Below are positions 26,197 to 34,820 of a stretch of DNA of 64,000 nt, one piece after another. Position numbers and translations under genes: made by a program. The DNA is from Roseivivax jejudonensis. Lineage in GTDB: Bacteria > Pseudomonadota > Alphaproteobacteria > Rhodobacterales > Rhodobacteraceae. Where the stretch lies: positions 310,001-374,000 of the forward strand of contig NZ_FWFK01000002.1 of assembly GCF_900172265.1 (NCBI RefSeq). Reading direction: 5' to 3'. The notes beneath the pieces are model-generated. The model made no database searches and was not told the origin of the DNA. It worked only from the letters and a program-made list of their open reading frames with translations. Each line of letters starts with the position of its first letter. The first letter of the stretch is position 1.

Positions 26197-26213
26197 TTGT
26201 GCGCATCGCACAA
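26197..26213. promoter_or_regulatory. Perfect palindrome between nnr and glnB
   Basis: TTGTGCG-CAT-CGCACAA is a perfect 7-bp dyad with a 3-base centre, 30 bp from the nnr start and about 120 bp from glnB, in an AT-rich stretch. It is a good operator candidate. Its half-site order is GTGC...GCAC, opposite to the enteric NtrC consensus, so the binding protein is unknown. Confidence 0.45.
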
Positions 26214-26278
26214 AAAATGATCCCACCGTCATTTCACGCTGGCGTGCATCCGTCACTGCCGCTTCTGTCGGATTGTGA

Positions 26279-26671
<393 letters not shown>

Positions 26672-26734
26672 CCCCCTGCCTCGCCAACGACCAATCACAC
26701 CAAGATTTTCCTACGACAGAGAAGGATTCCATCG

Positions 26735-28141
26735 ATGAGCAAGAGTGACGTTCTCAAGCTGATGAAGGACGAAGACGTCGCCTACGTCGACATCCGCTTC
26801 ACCGATCCGCGCGGCAAGCTGCAGCACGTGACGCTGATGCACGATCAGGTCGACGAGGACTTCCTCGAAGAAGGCTTCATGTTCGACGGCTCGTCGATCG
26901 CCGGCTGGAAGTCGATCGAGGCCTCGGACATGAAGCTGATCCCCGATCCGGACAGCGCCTACATCGATCCGTTCTACGCCGAGAAGACGCTCTGCCTGCA
27001 CTGCACCGTGGTCGAGCCGGACACCGGCGAACCCTACGAGCGCGATCCGCGCGGCACGGCGCTGAAGGCGGAGGCCTACCTCAAGGCGTCGGGCATCGGT
27101 GATACCGCCTATTTCGGCCCGGAGGCCGAGTTCTTCATCTTCGACAACGTCCGCTACTCGAATTCCATCAACAAGGTTTCCTACGAGGTCGATGCCATCG
27201 ACGCGTCGTGGAACACCGACACCGAGTACGAGATGGGCAATACCGGTCACCGCCCCGGCGTGAAGGGCGGCTACTTCCCGGTGAACCCGGTCGATCACGG
27301 GCAGGATCTGCGCTCGGAAATGCTGTCGACGATGGCGCGCATCGGCATGAAGGTCGACAAGCACCACCACGAGGTGGCGTCGTGCCAGCACGAACTTGGC
27401 CTGATCTTCTCGACCCTGACCGATCAGGGCGATCAACTGCAGAAGTACAAGTACGTCATCCACAACGTTGCCGAGGCCTACGGCAAGTCGGCGACCTTCA
27501 TGCCCAAGCCGATCTATGGCGACAACGGCACCGGCATGCACTGCAACATGTCGATCTGGAAGGACGGCAAGCCGCTCTTCGCGGGTGACAAGTACGCGGA
27601 CCTGAGCCAGGAAGCGCTGTGGTTCATCGGCGGCATCCTCAAGCACGCCAAGACGCTCAACGCCTTCACCAACCCGTCCACGAACTCCTACAAGCGCCTG
27701 ATCCCGGGCTTCGAGGCACCGGTTCTGCGCGCGTTCTCGGCCCGGAACCGTTCGGGCTGCGTCCGGATCCCGTGGACCGAGAGCCCCAAGGCCAAGCGCG
27801 TCGAGGCCCGCTTCCCCGATCCCTCCGCGAACCCCTACCTGTGCTTCGCGGCACTGCTGATGGCTGGTCTCGACGGAATCTCGAACAAGATCGACCCGGG
27901 CGAGGCGATGGACAAGAACCTCTACGATCTGCCGCCGGAAGAGCTCGAGGGCATCCCGACCGTCTGCGGGTCGCTGCGCGAGGCACTGGACTCGCTGAAG
28001 GCAGACCACGCCTTCCTGCTGGCCGGCGACGTCTTCACCAAGGATCAGATCGACGGCTACATCGACCTGAAGATGGAAGAGCTCGAACTCTACGAGCACA
28101 CGCCGCACCCGGTCGAGTTCGGCCTGTACTACAGCTGCTGA
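26735..28141 (+). CDS. glnA: Glutamine synthetase type I
   Basis: Ammonium-assimilating dodecamer: glutamate + NH3 + ATP to glutamine. Full length (468 aa) with [57 protein letters not shown] and the adenylylation region [12 protein letters not shown] with its tyrosine near 397. Domain content and adenylylation site identify the GSI-beta subtype regulated by GlnE. Follows glnB in an operon and ends in a terminator. Confidence 0.97.
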   Translation: MSKSDVLKLMKDEDVAYVDIRFTDPRGKLQHVTLMHDQVDEDFLEEGFMFDGSSIAGWKSIEASDMKLIPDPDSAYIDPFYAEKTLCLHCTVVEPDTGEPYERDPRGTALKAEAYLKASGIGDTAYFGPEAEFFIFDNVRYSNSINKVSYEVDAIDASWNTDTEYEMGNTGHRPGVKGGYFPVNPVDHGQDLRSEMLSTMARIGMKVDKHHHEVASCQHELGLIFSTLTDQGDQLQKYKYVIHNVAEAYGKSATFMPKPIYGDNGTGMHCNMSIWKDGKPLFAGDKYADLSQEALWFIGGILKHAKTLNAFTNPSTNSYKRLIPGFEAPVLRAFSARNRSGCVRIPWTESPKAKRVEARFPDPSANPYLCFAALLMAGLDGISNKIDPGEAMDKNLYDLPPEELEGIPTVCGSLREALDSLKADHAFLLAGDVFTKDQIDGYIDLKMEELELYEHTPHPVEFGLYYSC

Positions 28142-28166
28142 CCGTTTCCGGAACGAAAGAAATTCG

Positions 28167-28196
28167 CGGGGCGCTCCTTTTCGGGGCGCCCCGTTT
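28167..28196 (+). terminator. Terminator of glnBA
   Basis: CGGGGCGC (28167-28174) and GCGCCCCG (28186-28193) form an 8-bp stem with an 11-base loop, followed by TTT, 26 bp after the glnA stop. Confidence 0.7.
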
Positions 28197-28358
28197 CCGT
28201 TCGGCCCCCCTGACCCCTGCCGGTTGCCGGACCCTCTTGCAAAAGCCGCAATTGCAGATCTGCACGGCAGCGGCTCAATTGTGGCGAAACCCGGACAGAG
28301 CCAAGCGGGATGCGACGGATCTGGGCCAATTTGGGCAAAGGCGCCGGAACTGTGGCAT

Positions 28359-28397
28359 CCGCCGCGAAAATGCGCCACTTGCGGCGGAAAATGCCGC
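28359..28397. repeat. Inverted and direct repeats in the gap after glnA
   Basis: CCGCCGC (28359-28365) and GCGGCGG (28381-28387) form a dyad, and the element GCGAAAATGC (28364-28373) recurs as GCGGAAAATGC (28384-28394). They lie about 100 bp upstream of the unknown gene at 28492, in a 350-bp gap between glnA and that gene. The rest of this gap shows only the glnA terminator and nothing I can name. Confidence 0.4.
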
Positions 28398-28491
28398 TTT
28401 GGGTGACCCTGCGTTTCACAATTAGGGCGCGAATCCCCCGCAACTTTGTCTCATCGCGACACATCAGAGACGCGCCACGGAGACAGAAGCC

Positions 28492-29220
28492 ATGACCGCT
28501 ATTGCTGCCCAGACCGAAACCGTCCTGCCCGAACGCGCCTCCCTCGTCCTGGGAGCCGACCTCCACCTGACCGTGCATGCCCTGACCGACCTGATCGCGG
28601 TCTGCCTGCCCGAGATCGATGTCGACGGGGGCACGCCCGTTCGCACGCAGACCGGCCTGCACGTCGAGACCGAGAGCTTCGATCTCCGACTGTCGGTGGG
28701 TACCCTCGGGGGATCGAACCGCCTGACGGTGGAACTCGTCGCCCGCGATCCCGCGGAAACGGCACAGGCCTGCGTGCAGGCCCGCCTCGCGAAACTCGTT
28801 TGGTACATGCTGGCGCGCGTTCCGGCCACGCATGTGGAATGGCTCGATGCCGCCGTCGCGCTGCCGCGCGCCGCGTTCCTGTCGGCATTGGAGCCCGAGC
28901 CGACGCCGTCGCGCCCGGTCGCGCCGCGTCGGACGGTGGCGGCGCCGTTGCGCCGCACCGCACGTCCCGCCCGTGTGCGCCGTCTCGTGCGGCCGCAGCG
29001 CACGGTGCCCGACGAACAAGGCGCCACGCATCGCCACGACTCGCACGTCCAGGCTTTCGAGCGGCACCTGCGCGCCGAAGTCCTGCGAGACGCCTCTCCT
29101 GAAGAAGTCGCGGCCCTGCGCTCCGACAACGAGAACCTGGCCCCCTTTCCCGGCCGAACGGCCGTTTCGGTCAGCATCGCGGCCTGCGTTGCGGCGATCG
29201 GGGTCTTCCTGCCGCTGTGA
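28492..29220 (+). CDS. Unknown tail-anchored protein, first of an HVEWL-motif pair
   Basis: Not recognised. The 242-aa product has an N-terminal domain of about 130 residues without a signal peptide, ending in THVEWLDAAVALPRAAFLSAL (HVEWL at 114-118). Next is a Pro/Arg-rich linker (about 135-175), a charged helical segment (HVQAFERHLRAEVLRDASPEEVAALRSDNENL), and a single hydrophobic segment at the extreme C-terminus (AVSVSIAACVAAIGVFLPL), which predicts a tail-anchored inner-membrane protein. The protein at 30287 has the same layout and shares the HVEWL-x4-AL-x4-FL-x-A motif, so the two are probably paralogues. A lytic transglycosylase gene lies between them. Confidence 0.75.
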   Translation: MTAIAAQTETVLPERASLVLGADLHLTVHALTDLIAVCLPEIDVDGGTPVRTQTGLHVETESFDLRLSVGTLGGSNRLTVELVARDPAETAQACVQARLAKLVWYMLARVPATHVEWLDAAVALPRAAFLSALEPEPTPSRPVAPRRTVAAPLRRTARPARVRRLVRPQRTVPDEQGATHRHDSHVQAFERHLRAEVLRDASPEEVAALRSDNENLAPFPGRTAVSVSIAACVAAIGVFLPL

Positions 29221-29227
29221 GTCGGTC

Positions 29228-29250
29228 ACGCCGGCGTGCTTCGCCGGCGT
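29228..29250 (+). terminator. Hairpin after the first HVEWL gene
   Basis: ACGCCGGCG (29228-29236) and CGCCGGCGT (29242-29250) form a perfect 9-bp stem with a 5-base loop, 8 bp after the stop codon. The following sequence is not T-rich. Confidence 0.55.
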
Positions 29251-29318
29251 TCCGCCTTAACGGTGGAACGATTCGGCGCTACCGTCGTTGGCCAACGGCT
29301 TTCAGACAGGAGACCTCG

Positions 29319-30134
29319 ATGCGCCGAATACTCACCGCGCTTTGCCTCACCCTCGTTTCGGCACCCGCGGCCTGGTCCGCTCAATGCATCACGAGCCAAG
29401 GCGCGTTCGGAAGCTACAAACAGGGTCTCGCCCAGGAAGCCGCCGCTGCCGGCGTCGGCCAGCGCGGCATGCAGGCGCTGCAGGGCGCACAACTTTCGGG
29501 CATCACCTGGCGGTTCGAATCGCAGCCCTCGAGCCAATCTGGCGTGTCCTACGGCGATCCGGCCAACTTCCTCGCGAAGCGGTCCGGCGGATCGGCTCAG
29601 GCCTTCATCAACCAGGTGTCGAACCGAATCCAGCGCAACGCCAACCTCTTCTCCTCGCTCGAGCGGACCTACGGCGTCCCGGGAAGCGTGCTGGCGACGA
29701 TCTGGGGGCTCGAGACGAGCTTCGGCGGCTACCTCGGACGCACGCCGGTCGTCGGCGGCGCCGTGACGCTGGCCTCCTACTGCCGGCGCCATCCCCGGTT
29801 CGAGAGCCACGCCATCGCCGCGCTGCAGCTCGTGGACCGCGGCGTCATCACGCCCTCGACCCAAGGCGGCCCGTCGGGCGAGCTGGGCCACATGCAGTTC
29901 CTTGCCGGTAACTGGGCGCGCTTCGGCGTCGATGCCAACGGCGACGGACGGGCCGACCCCTACAACGCCGTCGACGCGCTGGCCTCGGCCGCGAATCTGC
30001 TGCGCAGTAATGGCTGGCAGCCGGGTCAGCCCTTCGGACAGGGCACGCGCAACTTCAACGTGCTTTCCGCTTGGAACGACAGCGGCAATTATCAGCGTGC
30101 CATCGCCTACGCCGCGGAGCGCATCGGCGGCTAA
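29319..30134 (+). CDS. Secreted lytic murein transglycosylase (MltB/SLT_2 type)
   Basis: Cleaves the MurNAc-GlcNAc bond of peptidoglycan with formation of 1,6-anhydro-MurNAc. It has a signal peptide (MRRILTALCLTLVSAPAAWSA) with no lipobox cysteine, so it is probably soluble in the periplasm. The catalytic Glu132 lies in ATIWGLETSFGGYLG, followed by RTPVVGGAVTLASY, GELGHMQFLAGNWARFGVDANGDG and DPYNAVDALASAANLL. Length 271 aa is at the short end for GH103; there is no C-terminal peptidoglycan-binding domain. The ATG at 29319 is the start of the signal peptide, with a CAGGAG ribosome site. It is flanked by the two HVEWL-motif genes. Confidence 0.92.
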   Translation: MRRILTALCLTLVSAPAAWSAQCITSQGAFGSYKQGLAQEAAAAGVGQRGMQALQGAQLSGITWRFESQPSSQSGVSYGDPANFLAKRSGGSAQAFINQVSNRIQRNANLFSSLERTYGVPGSVLATIWGLETSFGGYLGRTPVVGGAVTLASYCRRHPRFESHAIAALQLVDRGVITPSTQGGPSGELGHMQFLAGNWARFGVDANGDGRADPYNAVDALASAANLLRSNGWQPGQPFGQGTRNFNVLSAWNDSGNYQRAIAYAAERIGG

Positions 30135-30176
30135 TTGCCGGTTTTTCGCGTTATTGTCCTGAATCATGCCGTTTCA

Positions 30177-30208
30177 CCGCCGGCGCCGCACGAAGCGGCC
30201 GCCGGCGG
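30177..30208 (+). terminator. Hairpin after the transglycosylase gene
   Basis: CCGCCGGCG (30177-30185) pairs with CGCCGGCGG (30200-30208); an inner CCGC/GCGG extends the stem around ACGAA with one bulged base. It is 42 bp after the stop codon, without a T tract. Confidence 0.5.
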
Positions 30209-30286
30209 ACACAATCTCTCCTCAAACGCGAATTAACCTTGATCTCAGAAGCGCCCGCAAAGGGCCGGTCCCGAGGTCGAGAAGCC

Positions 30287-31021
30287 ATGTCGCACGTTGT
30301 ACGTCCCTATGCCGCCCTGCTGCTACCCGACCCCGCCGGGCCGGATCTGAGCGCAATGCTGCGCGGCGCCGCCGAGGCGCTTCGCGATCTCGACGGCGGT
30401 CCGGACGCCGTGCGCATCTCGCGCTCCCGGTCGGCCGCTGCGGGCGCGACGACTATCGTGCGTGCCGTCGTCTCCGGAAACCGCATCGTGTTCGAACTGG
30501 CCGGCCGGCCCGGCCGCTCGCGCCTGTCGCGGCGCCGCGCGGCCGAAATCCTGTCAGGTGTCGTCCATCGCGTCCTGCCGATGGTCGAGGCGCAGCACGT
30601 CGAGTGGTTGAGCCCGAGCAGCGCGCTCACTCCCGAGGAGTTCCTCGCGGCGCAAAGCTACACGTCGAGCCGCCGGGCCCCGCCCGCCGCGCCGACGAAA
30701 GGTCCTGAAGTGTCGAACGTCACCCGTCTGCCGGTGACTCCGCGCCGCATCCCCGAGCCGCCGGCGCCCGAAGCCCCGGAATCCGAGACCGCCTTGAGCC
30801 CGACGCAGACCACCGATCTGCGCGCGCAGGCGGCGAGCTGGTCGCTCACGGCGACGATCGCGGCGTTGTGCATGCCGGTCGCCCTGATCCTCGCCGCGAC
30901 GCATGCGTTCCGCGGATCGGATTTCCGTCTGTCGGCGCATGTCCTGACGCTTTCGGCGACAGGGACGGTGCTCAATCAGGCCGGAGCGTTCCGGCCGGAG
31001 CTTCTTCTGGCCGCTCTCTGA
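30287..31021 (+). CDS. Unknown membrane protein, second of an HVEWL-motif pair
   Basis: Not recognised. 244 aa, same layout as the protein at 28492: an N-terminal domain of about 120 residues with QHVEWLSPSSALTPEEFLAA (HVEWL at 104-108), a Pro-rich linker (about 128-170), then a hydrophobic segment (WSLTATIAALCMPVALILAATHAF, about 185-208). Unlike its partner it has about 36 residues after the membrane segment. No signal peptide is seen, so the N-terminal domain should be cytoplasmic. ATG 30287 begins the conserved part. Its last 50 bp overlap the convergent DUF3445 gene. Confidence 0.72.
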   Translation: MSHVVRPYAALLLPDPAGPDLSAMLRGAAEALRDLDGGPDAVRISRSRSAAAGATTIVRAVVSGNRIVFELAGRPGRSRLSRRRAAEILSGVVHRVLPMVEAQHVEWLSPSSALTPEEFLAAQSYTSSRRAPPAAPTKGPEVSNVTRLPVTPRRIPEPPAPEAPESETALSPTQTTDLRAQAASWSLTATIAALCMPVALILAATHAFRGSDFRLSAHVLTLSATGTVLNQAGAFRPELLLAAL

Positions 31022-31751
31022 CACCGGGCACGTCCGCACGCTCCAGCATGTAGGTGTGGATCGTGAACACGACCGCCCGCGTCTGCGGCAGCCGGACGAG
31101 GCACTGCCGTTCCGTCCGCAGATAGTCCGGCGCTTCTCGGCTCCATTTCGGGCGCGTCGCCGGCGGATCGGGCTGATAAAGCGTAGGATCCGCCGTCCAG
31201 AGTTCGTTGCAGCGCCAGAGCGGTCGACCCACGCCGATCCCATCGAACAATCGCTGCACCCGCCGTGCGATATTCCCGTCGTAGTCCGGGACCGGATCGT
31301 GGATCGTCGTCAACGGGTGGCCGATCTTTTCCGACAGGCGCCACCGCGCGGGAAAACAGAGCATCGCCGCGGTCAGAACGTGCTCTGCGGCATCCTCACC
31401 ACGCTCCAGCACGCACACATCCTCCTGCACGAGCCGTCCCAGCGTCGCGAGCGGATCGTCGCGATCGAGCGCGACGGCGTTGTCATCCGGACGCACGACG
31501 TGATCCGCAGCGACTTTGTACCCATCGGGAAGCGCCGCGACGATCGCCTCCAGAGCCTCGAGCACCGCGGGCCGTGCCCCGGGTCGTTCCGCAAGGACGG
31601 CATCGCGGTCGGTCTCGATCAGGCGGGCGCGTTCGGCCATCTGTTCGGCAAACGCATCATCCGTCACGATCCAGGGCTCCGAGAGTGGCTGGATCCCCGG
31701 CAGACGCGGGCGCTCGGCCGGATCGTAAGGCAGATGCCGTTGCAGGATCAT
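30972..31751 (-). CDS. DUF3445 family protein (haem-dependent oxidative N-demethylase-like)
   Basis: 259-aa protein of the DUF3445 family, some members of which are described as haem-dependent oxidative N-demethylases. Visible family segments: LPYDPAERPRLPGIQPL near the N-terminus, VQEDVCVLERG, AAMLCFPARWRLSEKIGHPLTTIHDPVPDY and RTERQCLVRLPQTRAVVFTIHTYM. The start at 31751 (MILQRHLPYD) fits the family; the frame extends 20 codons further upstream into a hairpin. It overlaps the 3' end of the convergent gene at 30287 by 50 bp. Confidence 0.85.
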   Translation of the reverse strand: MILQRHLPYDPAERPRLPGIQPLSEPWIVTDDAFAEQMAERARLIETDRDAVLAERPGARPAVLEALEAIVAALPDGYKVAADHVVRPDDNAVALDRDDPLATLGRLVQEDVCVLERGEDAAEHVLTAAMLCFPARWRLSEKIGHPLTTIHDPVPDYDGNIARRVQRLFDGIGVGRPLWRCNELWTADPTLYQPDPPATRPKWSREAPDYLRTERQCLVRLPQTRAVVFTIHTYMLERADVPGVRERPEEAPAGTLRPD

Positions 31752-31766
31752 CGTGTGCTCCGAACG

Positions 31767-31800
31767 AAAACGGCGCGGCAGGCCGTGGCCGCCGCGCCGT
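31767..31800 (-). terminator. Intrinsic terminator of bioY
   Basis: On the minus strand, ACGGCGCGGC and GCCGCGCCGT (31791-31800 and 31770-31779) form a perfect 10-bp stem, followed by TTTTCG (complement of 31765-31770). It is 24 bp after the bioY stop. Confidence 0.8.
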
Positions 31801-31823
31801 GCATCGATCAAGTGGCGCCCGGA

Positions 31824-32423
31824 TCAGCCGCGCGCGCGGCCGACGAGCTTCCAGGCGGCGGGCAGCAGCACCGCGGCCAGTGCGAGCTTCAGCGCGTCAC
31901 CGACGAGGAACGGCGTCAGGCCCCACTGCAGGATTGGCTGGTCCCAGCCGTAGAGCATCCCGAGCCAGATCAGGCCCGGCACGTAGATCAGGACGTTGCC
32001 GAGCAGCATCGCGCCCGCCATCTTCGGCGCCGACCGGTCCCAGCCGCGACGGGCGAGCGCGCCCAGAAGCACGGTCGCGGCCACGTAGCCCGCGAGGTAG
32101 CCGCCGGTGCCACCCATCATGTAGGCGATGCCGCTCGACTCTGCGCCGGAGCCCGCGAACACGTTGAGACCGAGGGCGCCGAGCGCCATATAGCCGAGGA
32201 TCGTCACGAGACCGAGCCGCGCACCGTAAGCGGCCCCGAGCGTGAGCACGGCGAACGTGCCCATCGTGATCGGCACGGGCCACATCGGAACGCGGATCTT
32301 CGCCGCGGCGGCGAGGAACGCGATGCCGAGAACGACTAGCGCCGCCTGCTTGAGACGCAGGCCCGCGCCTTCGGTCGCGCCGAAGGTCTCGGCCAGCACG
32401 TTGCGGTGGGTTGCGGTGGTCAT
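31824..32423 (-). CDS. bioY: Biotin transporter BioY
   Basis: Substrate-binding membrane subunit of an ECF-type or solitary biotin transporter. The 199-aa protein has about six transmembrane helices and BioY signatures: VPMWPVPITMGTFAVLTLGAAYGARLG, the AYMMGGTGGYLAGY segment and GDALKLALAAVLLPAAW. No bioM/bioN genes are adjacent, so it may act alone or with a shared energising module. I looked for a BioR box upstream and did not see one. Confidence 0.95.
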   Translation of the reverse strand: MTTATHRNVLAETFGATEGAGLRLKQAALVVLGIAFLAAAAKIRVPMWPVPITMGTFAVLTLGAAYGARLGLVTILGYMALGALGLNVFAGSGAESSGIAYMMGGTGGYLAGYVAATVLLGALARRGWDRSAPKMAGAMLLGNVLIYVPGLIWLGMLYGWDQPILQWGLTPFLVGDALKLALAAVLLPAAWKLVGRARG

Positions 32424-32520
32424 TCGGACAGCCTCCTGGTCCTTGTCGTTCCGGTTCGTTCCGTTCTGCCCGAGCCGCCGGCATCCGGCAAGGGCTTAGC
32501 GCCGGTCCCGAGGGTCGCGG

Positions 32521-33006
32521 TCAGGCCGCGCCGGGCGCGTTCCCGTTGGTTTTCTCGCGGACGAACAACGTTTCCATCCGGTAGTCCTTGCGCGGGCCGC
32601 TGACCTCCCACGTCACGCCCCAGACCGGCCAATCGGCGAAATCGTAGACGACCGCGTAGCGATCAGGATCGCACAAGTGAACCGCCTCCGGCGAGGTCAG
32701 GCCCAGCGGGATGGCGTGGAACGGGCGGCCGTCGTCGAACGCGATCTCGATGCTGCCCGCGCCTTCGCGCCAGAGGTAGCTGCGCGTGCCGGGGATCGGC
32801 TTCTGGCCAGGCAGATGCATGGTCACCTGCTCGTCGTAGCGCAGCGCGTCCTGTTCGGGAATGAAACAGACCCGGCCCTCTGCATGGCCGGACATTGCGT
32901 GCATACGGTCGGTGATACGGCGGCTCAACCTCCACGTGCCCACGAAGTCACGCAGACCCGCCGGCAGACGCGCGAGGGCGCCCAGGGGATCGGCTCTTCG
33001 GTTCAC
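32521..33006 (-). CDS. DUF6314 family protein
   Basis: 161-aa cytoplasmic protein of a family found mainly in Rhodobacteraceae (DUF6314). Segments: LRDFVGTWRLSRRITD at the N-terminus, RVCFIPEQDALRYDEQ, RSYLWREGAGSIEIAFDDGRPFHAI, VHLCDPDRYAVVYDF and WGVTWEVSGPRKDYRMETLFVR. The pattern suggests a small beta-barrel, function unknown. The start is a GTG at 33006. It is divergent from purB. Confidence 0.82.
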   Translation of the reverse strand: MNRRADPLGALARLPAGLRDFVGTWRLSRRITDRMHAMSGHAEGRVCFIPEQDALRYDEQVTMHLPGQKPIPGTRSYLWREGAGSIEIAFDDGRPFHAIPLGLTSPEAVHLCDPDRYAVVYDFADWPVWGVTWEVSGPRKDYRMETLFVREKTNGNAPGAA

Positions 33007-33093
33007 GGCTTAGGGACCGTCACTTGTTCGCGCATACCACCAAGTCTATGACCGCGGCTGTTCGGTCAACAACCTGTGAGAGGTCCGGTTCCC

Positions 33094-34401
33094 ATGATCC
33101 CCCGTTATTCCCGCCCCGACATGGTCGCGATCTGGGCACCGGAGACGAAATTCCGCATCTGGTTCGAGATCGAGGCGCATGCCTGCGACGCGCAGGCCGA
33201 TCTCGGGGTGATCCCCCGCGAGAACGCCGAAGCGGTGTGGACGGCGGACGGCGTGGCGTTCGATGTCTCCCGCATCGACGAGATCGAAGCGGTGACCAAG
33301 CACGACGTCATCGCGTTTCTCACCCACCTCGCCGAAATCGTCGGCGCGGACGAAGCCCGATTCGTGCATCAGGGCATGACATCGTCGGATGTGCTCGACA
33401 CCACCTTCAACATCCAGCTCACGCGCGCCGCCGACATCCTGATAACGGACCTGGAGGCGCTTCTCGCCGCGCTGAAACGCCGGGCGCTCGAGCACAAGGA
33501 TACGGTGCGGATCGGGCGCAGCCACGGCATCCATGCCGAGCCGACGACGATGGGCCTGACCTTCGCGCGCTTCTACGCCGAGATGGACCGCAACCTTCAG
33601 CGCATGAAAATCGCCCGGCAAGAGATTGCTACCGGGGCCATTTCCGGCGCTGTCGGTACCTTTGCGAACATCGATCCCGCGGTCGAAGCGCATGTGTGCG
33701 ACAAGCTCGGCCTCATCCCCGAGCCAATCTCGACCCAGGTCATTCCGCGAGACCGGCACGCCGCGTTCTTCGCGACACTCGGCGTCATCGCGTCCTCGGT
33801 CGAGAACCTCGCGACCGAGATCCGCCACATGCAGCGGACCGAGGTTCTCGAGGCCGAGGAGTTCTTCTCTGCCGGCCAGAAGGGCTCGTCGGCGATGCCG
33901 CACAAGCGCAACCCTGTCCTCACCGAGAACCTGACCGGGCTTGCACGGCTCGTCCGGTCGATGGCGTTGCCCGCGATGGAGAACGTCGCGCTCTGGCACG
34001 AGCGCGATATTTCGCATTCGTCGGTGGAGCGAAACATCGGCCCGGACGCGACCGTGACGCTTGATTTCGCGCTCGCGCGCCTGACGAATGTCGTCGAGAA
34101 ACTGGTGGTTTATCCCGAACACATGATGCGCAACATGAACCAGTACAAAGGTCTGGTCATGTCGCAGCGAGTGCTTCTCGCGCTGACGCAGAAGGGCGCG
34201 AGCCGGGAGGCCGCGTATGCGATGGTGCAGCGGAATGCGATGAAGGTCTGGGAGGAAGGACGCGACTTCCAGACCGAACTCGCGGCCGATCCCGAGGTGA
34301 CCGCGATCCTGTCGCAGGACGAGATCGCCGAAAAATTCGACCTCGGCTACCATACCAAGCATGTCGACACGATCTTTGCCCGGGTGTTCGGAGAGGACTG
34401 A
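33094..34401 (+). CDS. purB: Adenylosuccinate lyase
   Basis: Acts twice in purine synthesis: SAICAR to AICAR + fumarate and adenylosuccinate to AMP + fumarate. Fumarase/aspartase superfamily with TSSDVLDT at 96-103, GRSHGIHAEPTTMG at 141-154 and the mobile signature loop SSAMPHKRNP at 265-274. Length 435 aa is typical. ATG 33094 is used, with an AGAGG ribosome site; a GTG six codons upstream is possible. Confidence 0.97.
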   Translation: MIPRYSRPDMVAIWAPETKFRIWFEIEAHACDAQADLGVIPRENAEAVWTADGVAFDVSRIDEIEAVTKHDVIAFLTHLAEIVGADEARFVHQGMTSSDVLDTTFNIQLTRAADILITDLEALLAALKRRALEHKDTVRIGRSHGIHAEPTTMGLTFARFYAEMDRNLQRMKIARQEIATGAISGAVGTFANIDPAVEAHVCDKLGLIPEPISTQVIPRDRHAAFFATLGVIASSVENLATEIRHMQRTEVLEAEEFFSAGQKGSSAMPHKRNPVLTENLTGLARLVRSMALPAMENVALWHERDISHSSVERNIGPDATVTLDFALARLTNVVEKLVVYPEHMMRNMNQYKGLVMSQRVLLALTQKGASREAAYAMVQRNAMKVWEEGRDFQTELAADPEVTAILSQDEIAEKFDLGYHTKHVDTIFARVFGED

Positions 34402-34465
34402 GCCGTGAAATGATGCAGCGGCGGGTCAGACTGCGCGGCGTGCCGCCGCAGGATCCATCGTTTCT

Positions 34466-34493
34466 TTGACGCTGCGTCATCAGACGTTATCTT
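34466..34493 (+). promoter_or_regulatory. Candidate promoter of the small secreted protein gene
   Basis: TTGACG (34466-34471) and TATCTT (34488-34493) with a 16-base spacer, about 29 bp before the start codon at 34522. Confidence 0.45.
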
Positions 34494-34521
34494 TCGTCCA
34501 TTGCAGCAAGGAGGACGGAAG

Positions 34522-34680
34522 ATGACGATCAAGACACTTCTCGCCGCCGCGGCCCTCACGGCCGCCTCGGCCCTCTCGGCCAGCGCGAGCTGCAGCTGGG
34601 GCCAGCAGCAGGCGATGTCCTGCGGCGAAGGCATGACCTACGATCGCGAGAGCGGTTCCTGCGTAACCGTGACCGGCTGA
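34522..34680 (+). CDS. Tiny secreted cysteine protein
   Basis: 52-aa product with a clear signal peptide (MTIKTLLAAAALTAASALSASA) and a short mature part, roughly SCSWGQQQAMSCGEGMTYDR followed by ESGSCVTVTG, with three cysteines in a pattern reminiscent of a small chitin-binding-like fold. The ATG has GGAGG 7 bases upstream, a promoter-like sequence before it and a strong terminator after it, so it is probably a separately expressed gene. Similar small proteins occur next to purB in other Rhodobacteraceae as far as I recall, and may be mislabelled after purB. Function unknown. Confidence 0.75.
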   Translation: MTIKTLLAAAALTAASALSASASCSWGQQQAMSCGEGMTYDRESGSCVTVTG

Positions 34681-34704
34681 TCTGCCAGCGATACGAACAC
34701 CGAC

Positions 34705-34730
34705 AGGCGGCTCTTGGGAGCCGCCTTTTT
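34705..34730 (+). terminator. Intrinsic terminator of the tiny secreted protein gene
   Basis: AGGCGGCTC (34705-34713) and GAGCCGCCT (34718-34726) form a perfect 9-bp stem with a 4-base loop, followed by TTTT. Confidence 0.88.
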
Positions 34731-34820
34731 CATGCGCGGGCCGAGCACGCTGCAAGCCTTCGTTAAGCTCGTTCCGATACCGAGACCGCATCCGACAGAA
34801 TTCGCGATGCTCAAGAGCTC

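Noticed and set aside
26197-26213. NtrC-binding site upstream of glnB
   Set aside because: The palindrome has GTGC...GCAC polarity, while the classical site is GCAC...GTGC; no sigma-54 -24/-12 element with correct GG-N10-GC spacing was seen nearby.
32424-32520. BioR box upstream of bioY
   Set aside because: No TTATCTATAA-like palindrome was found.
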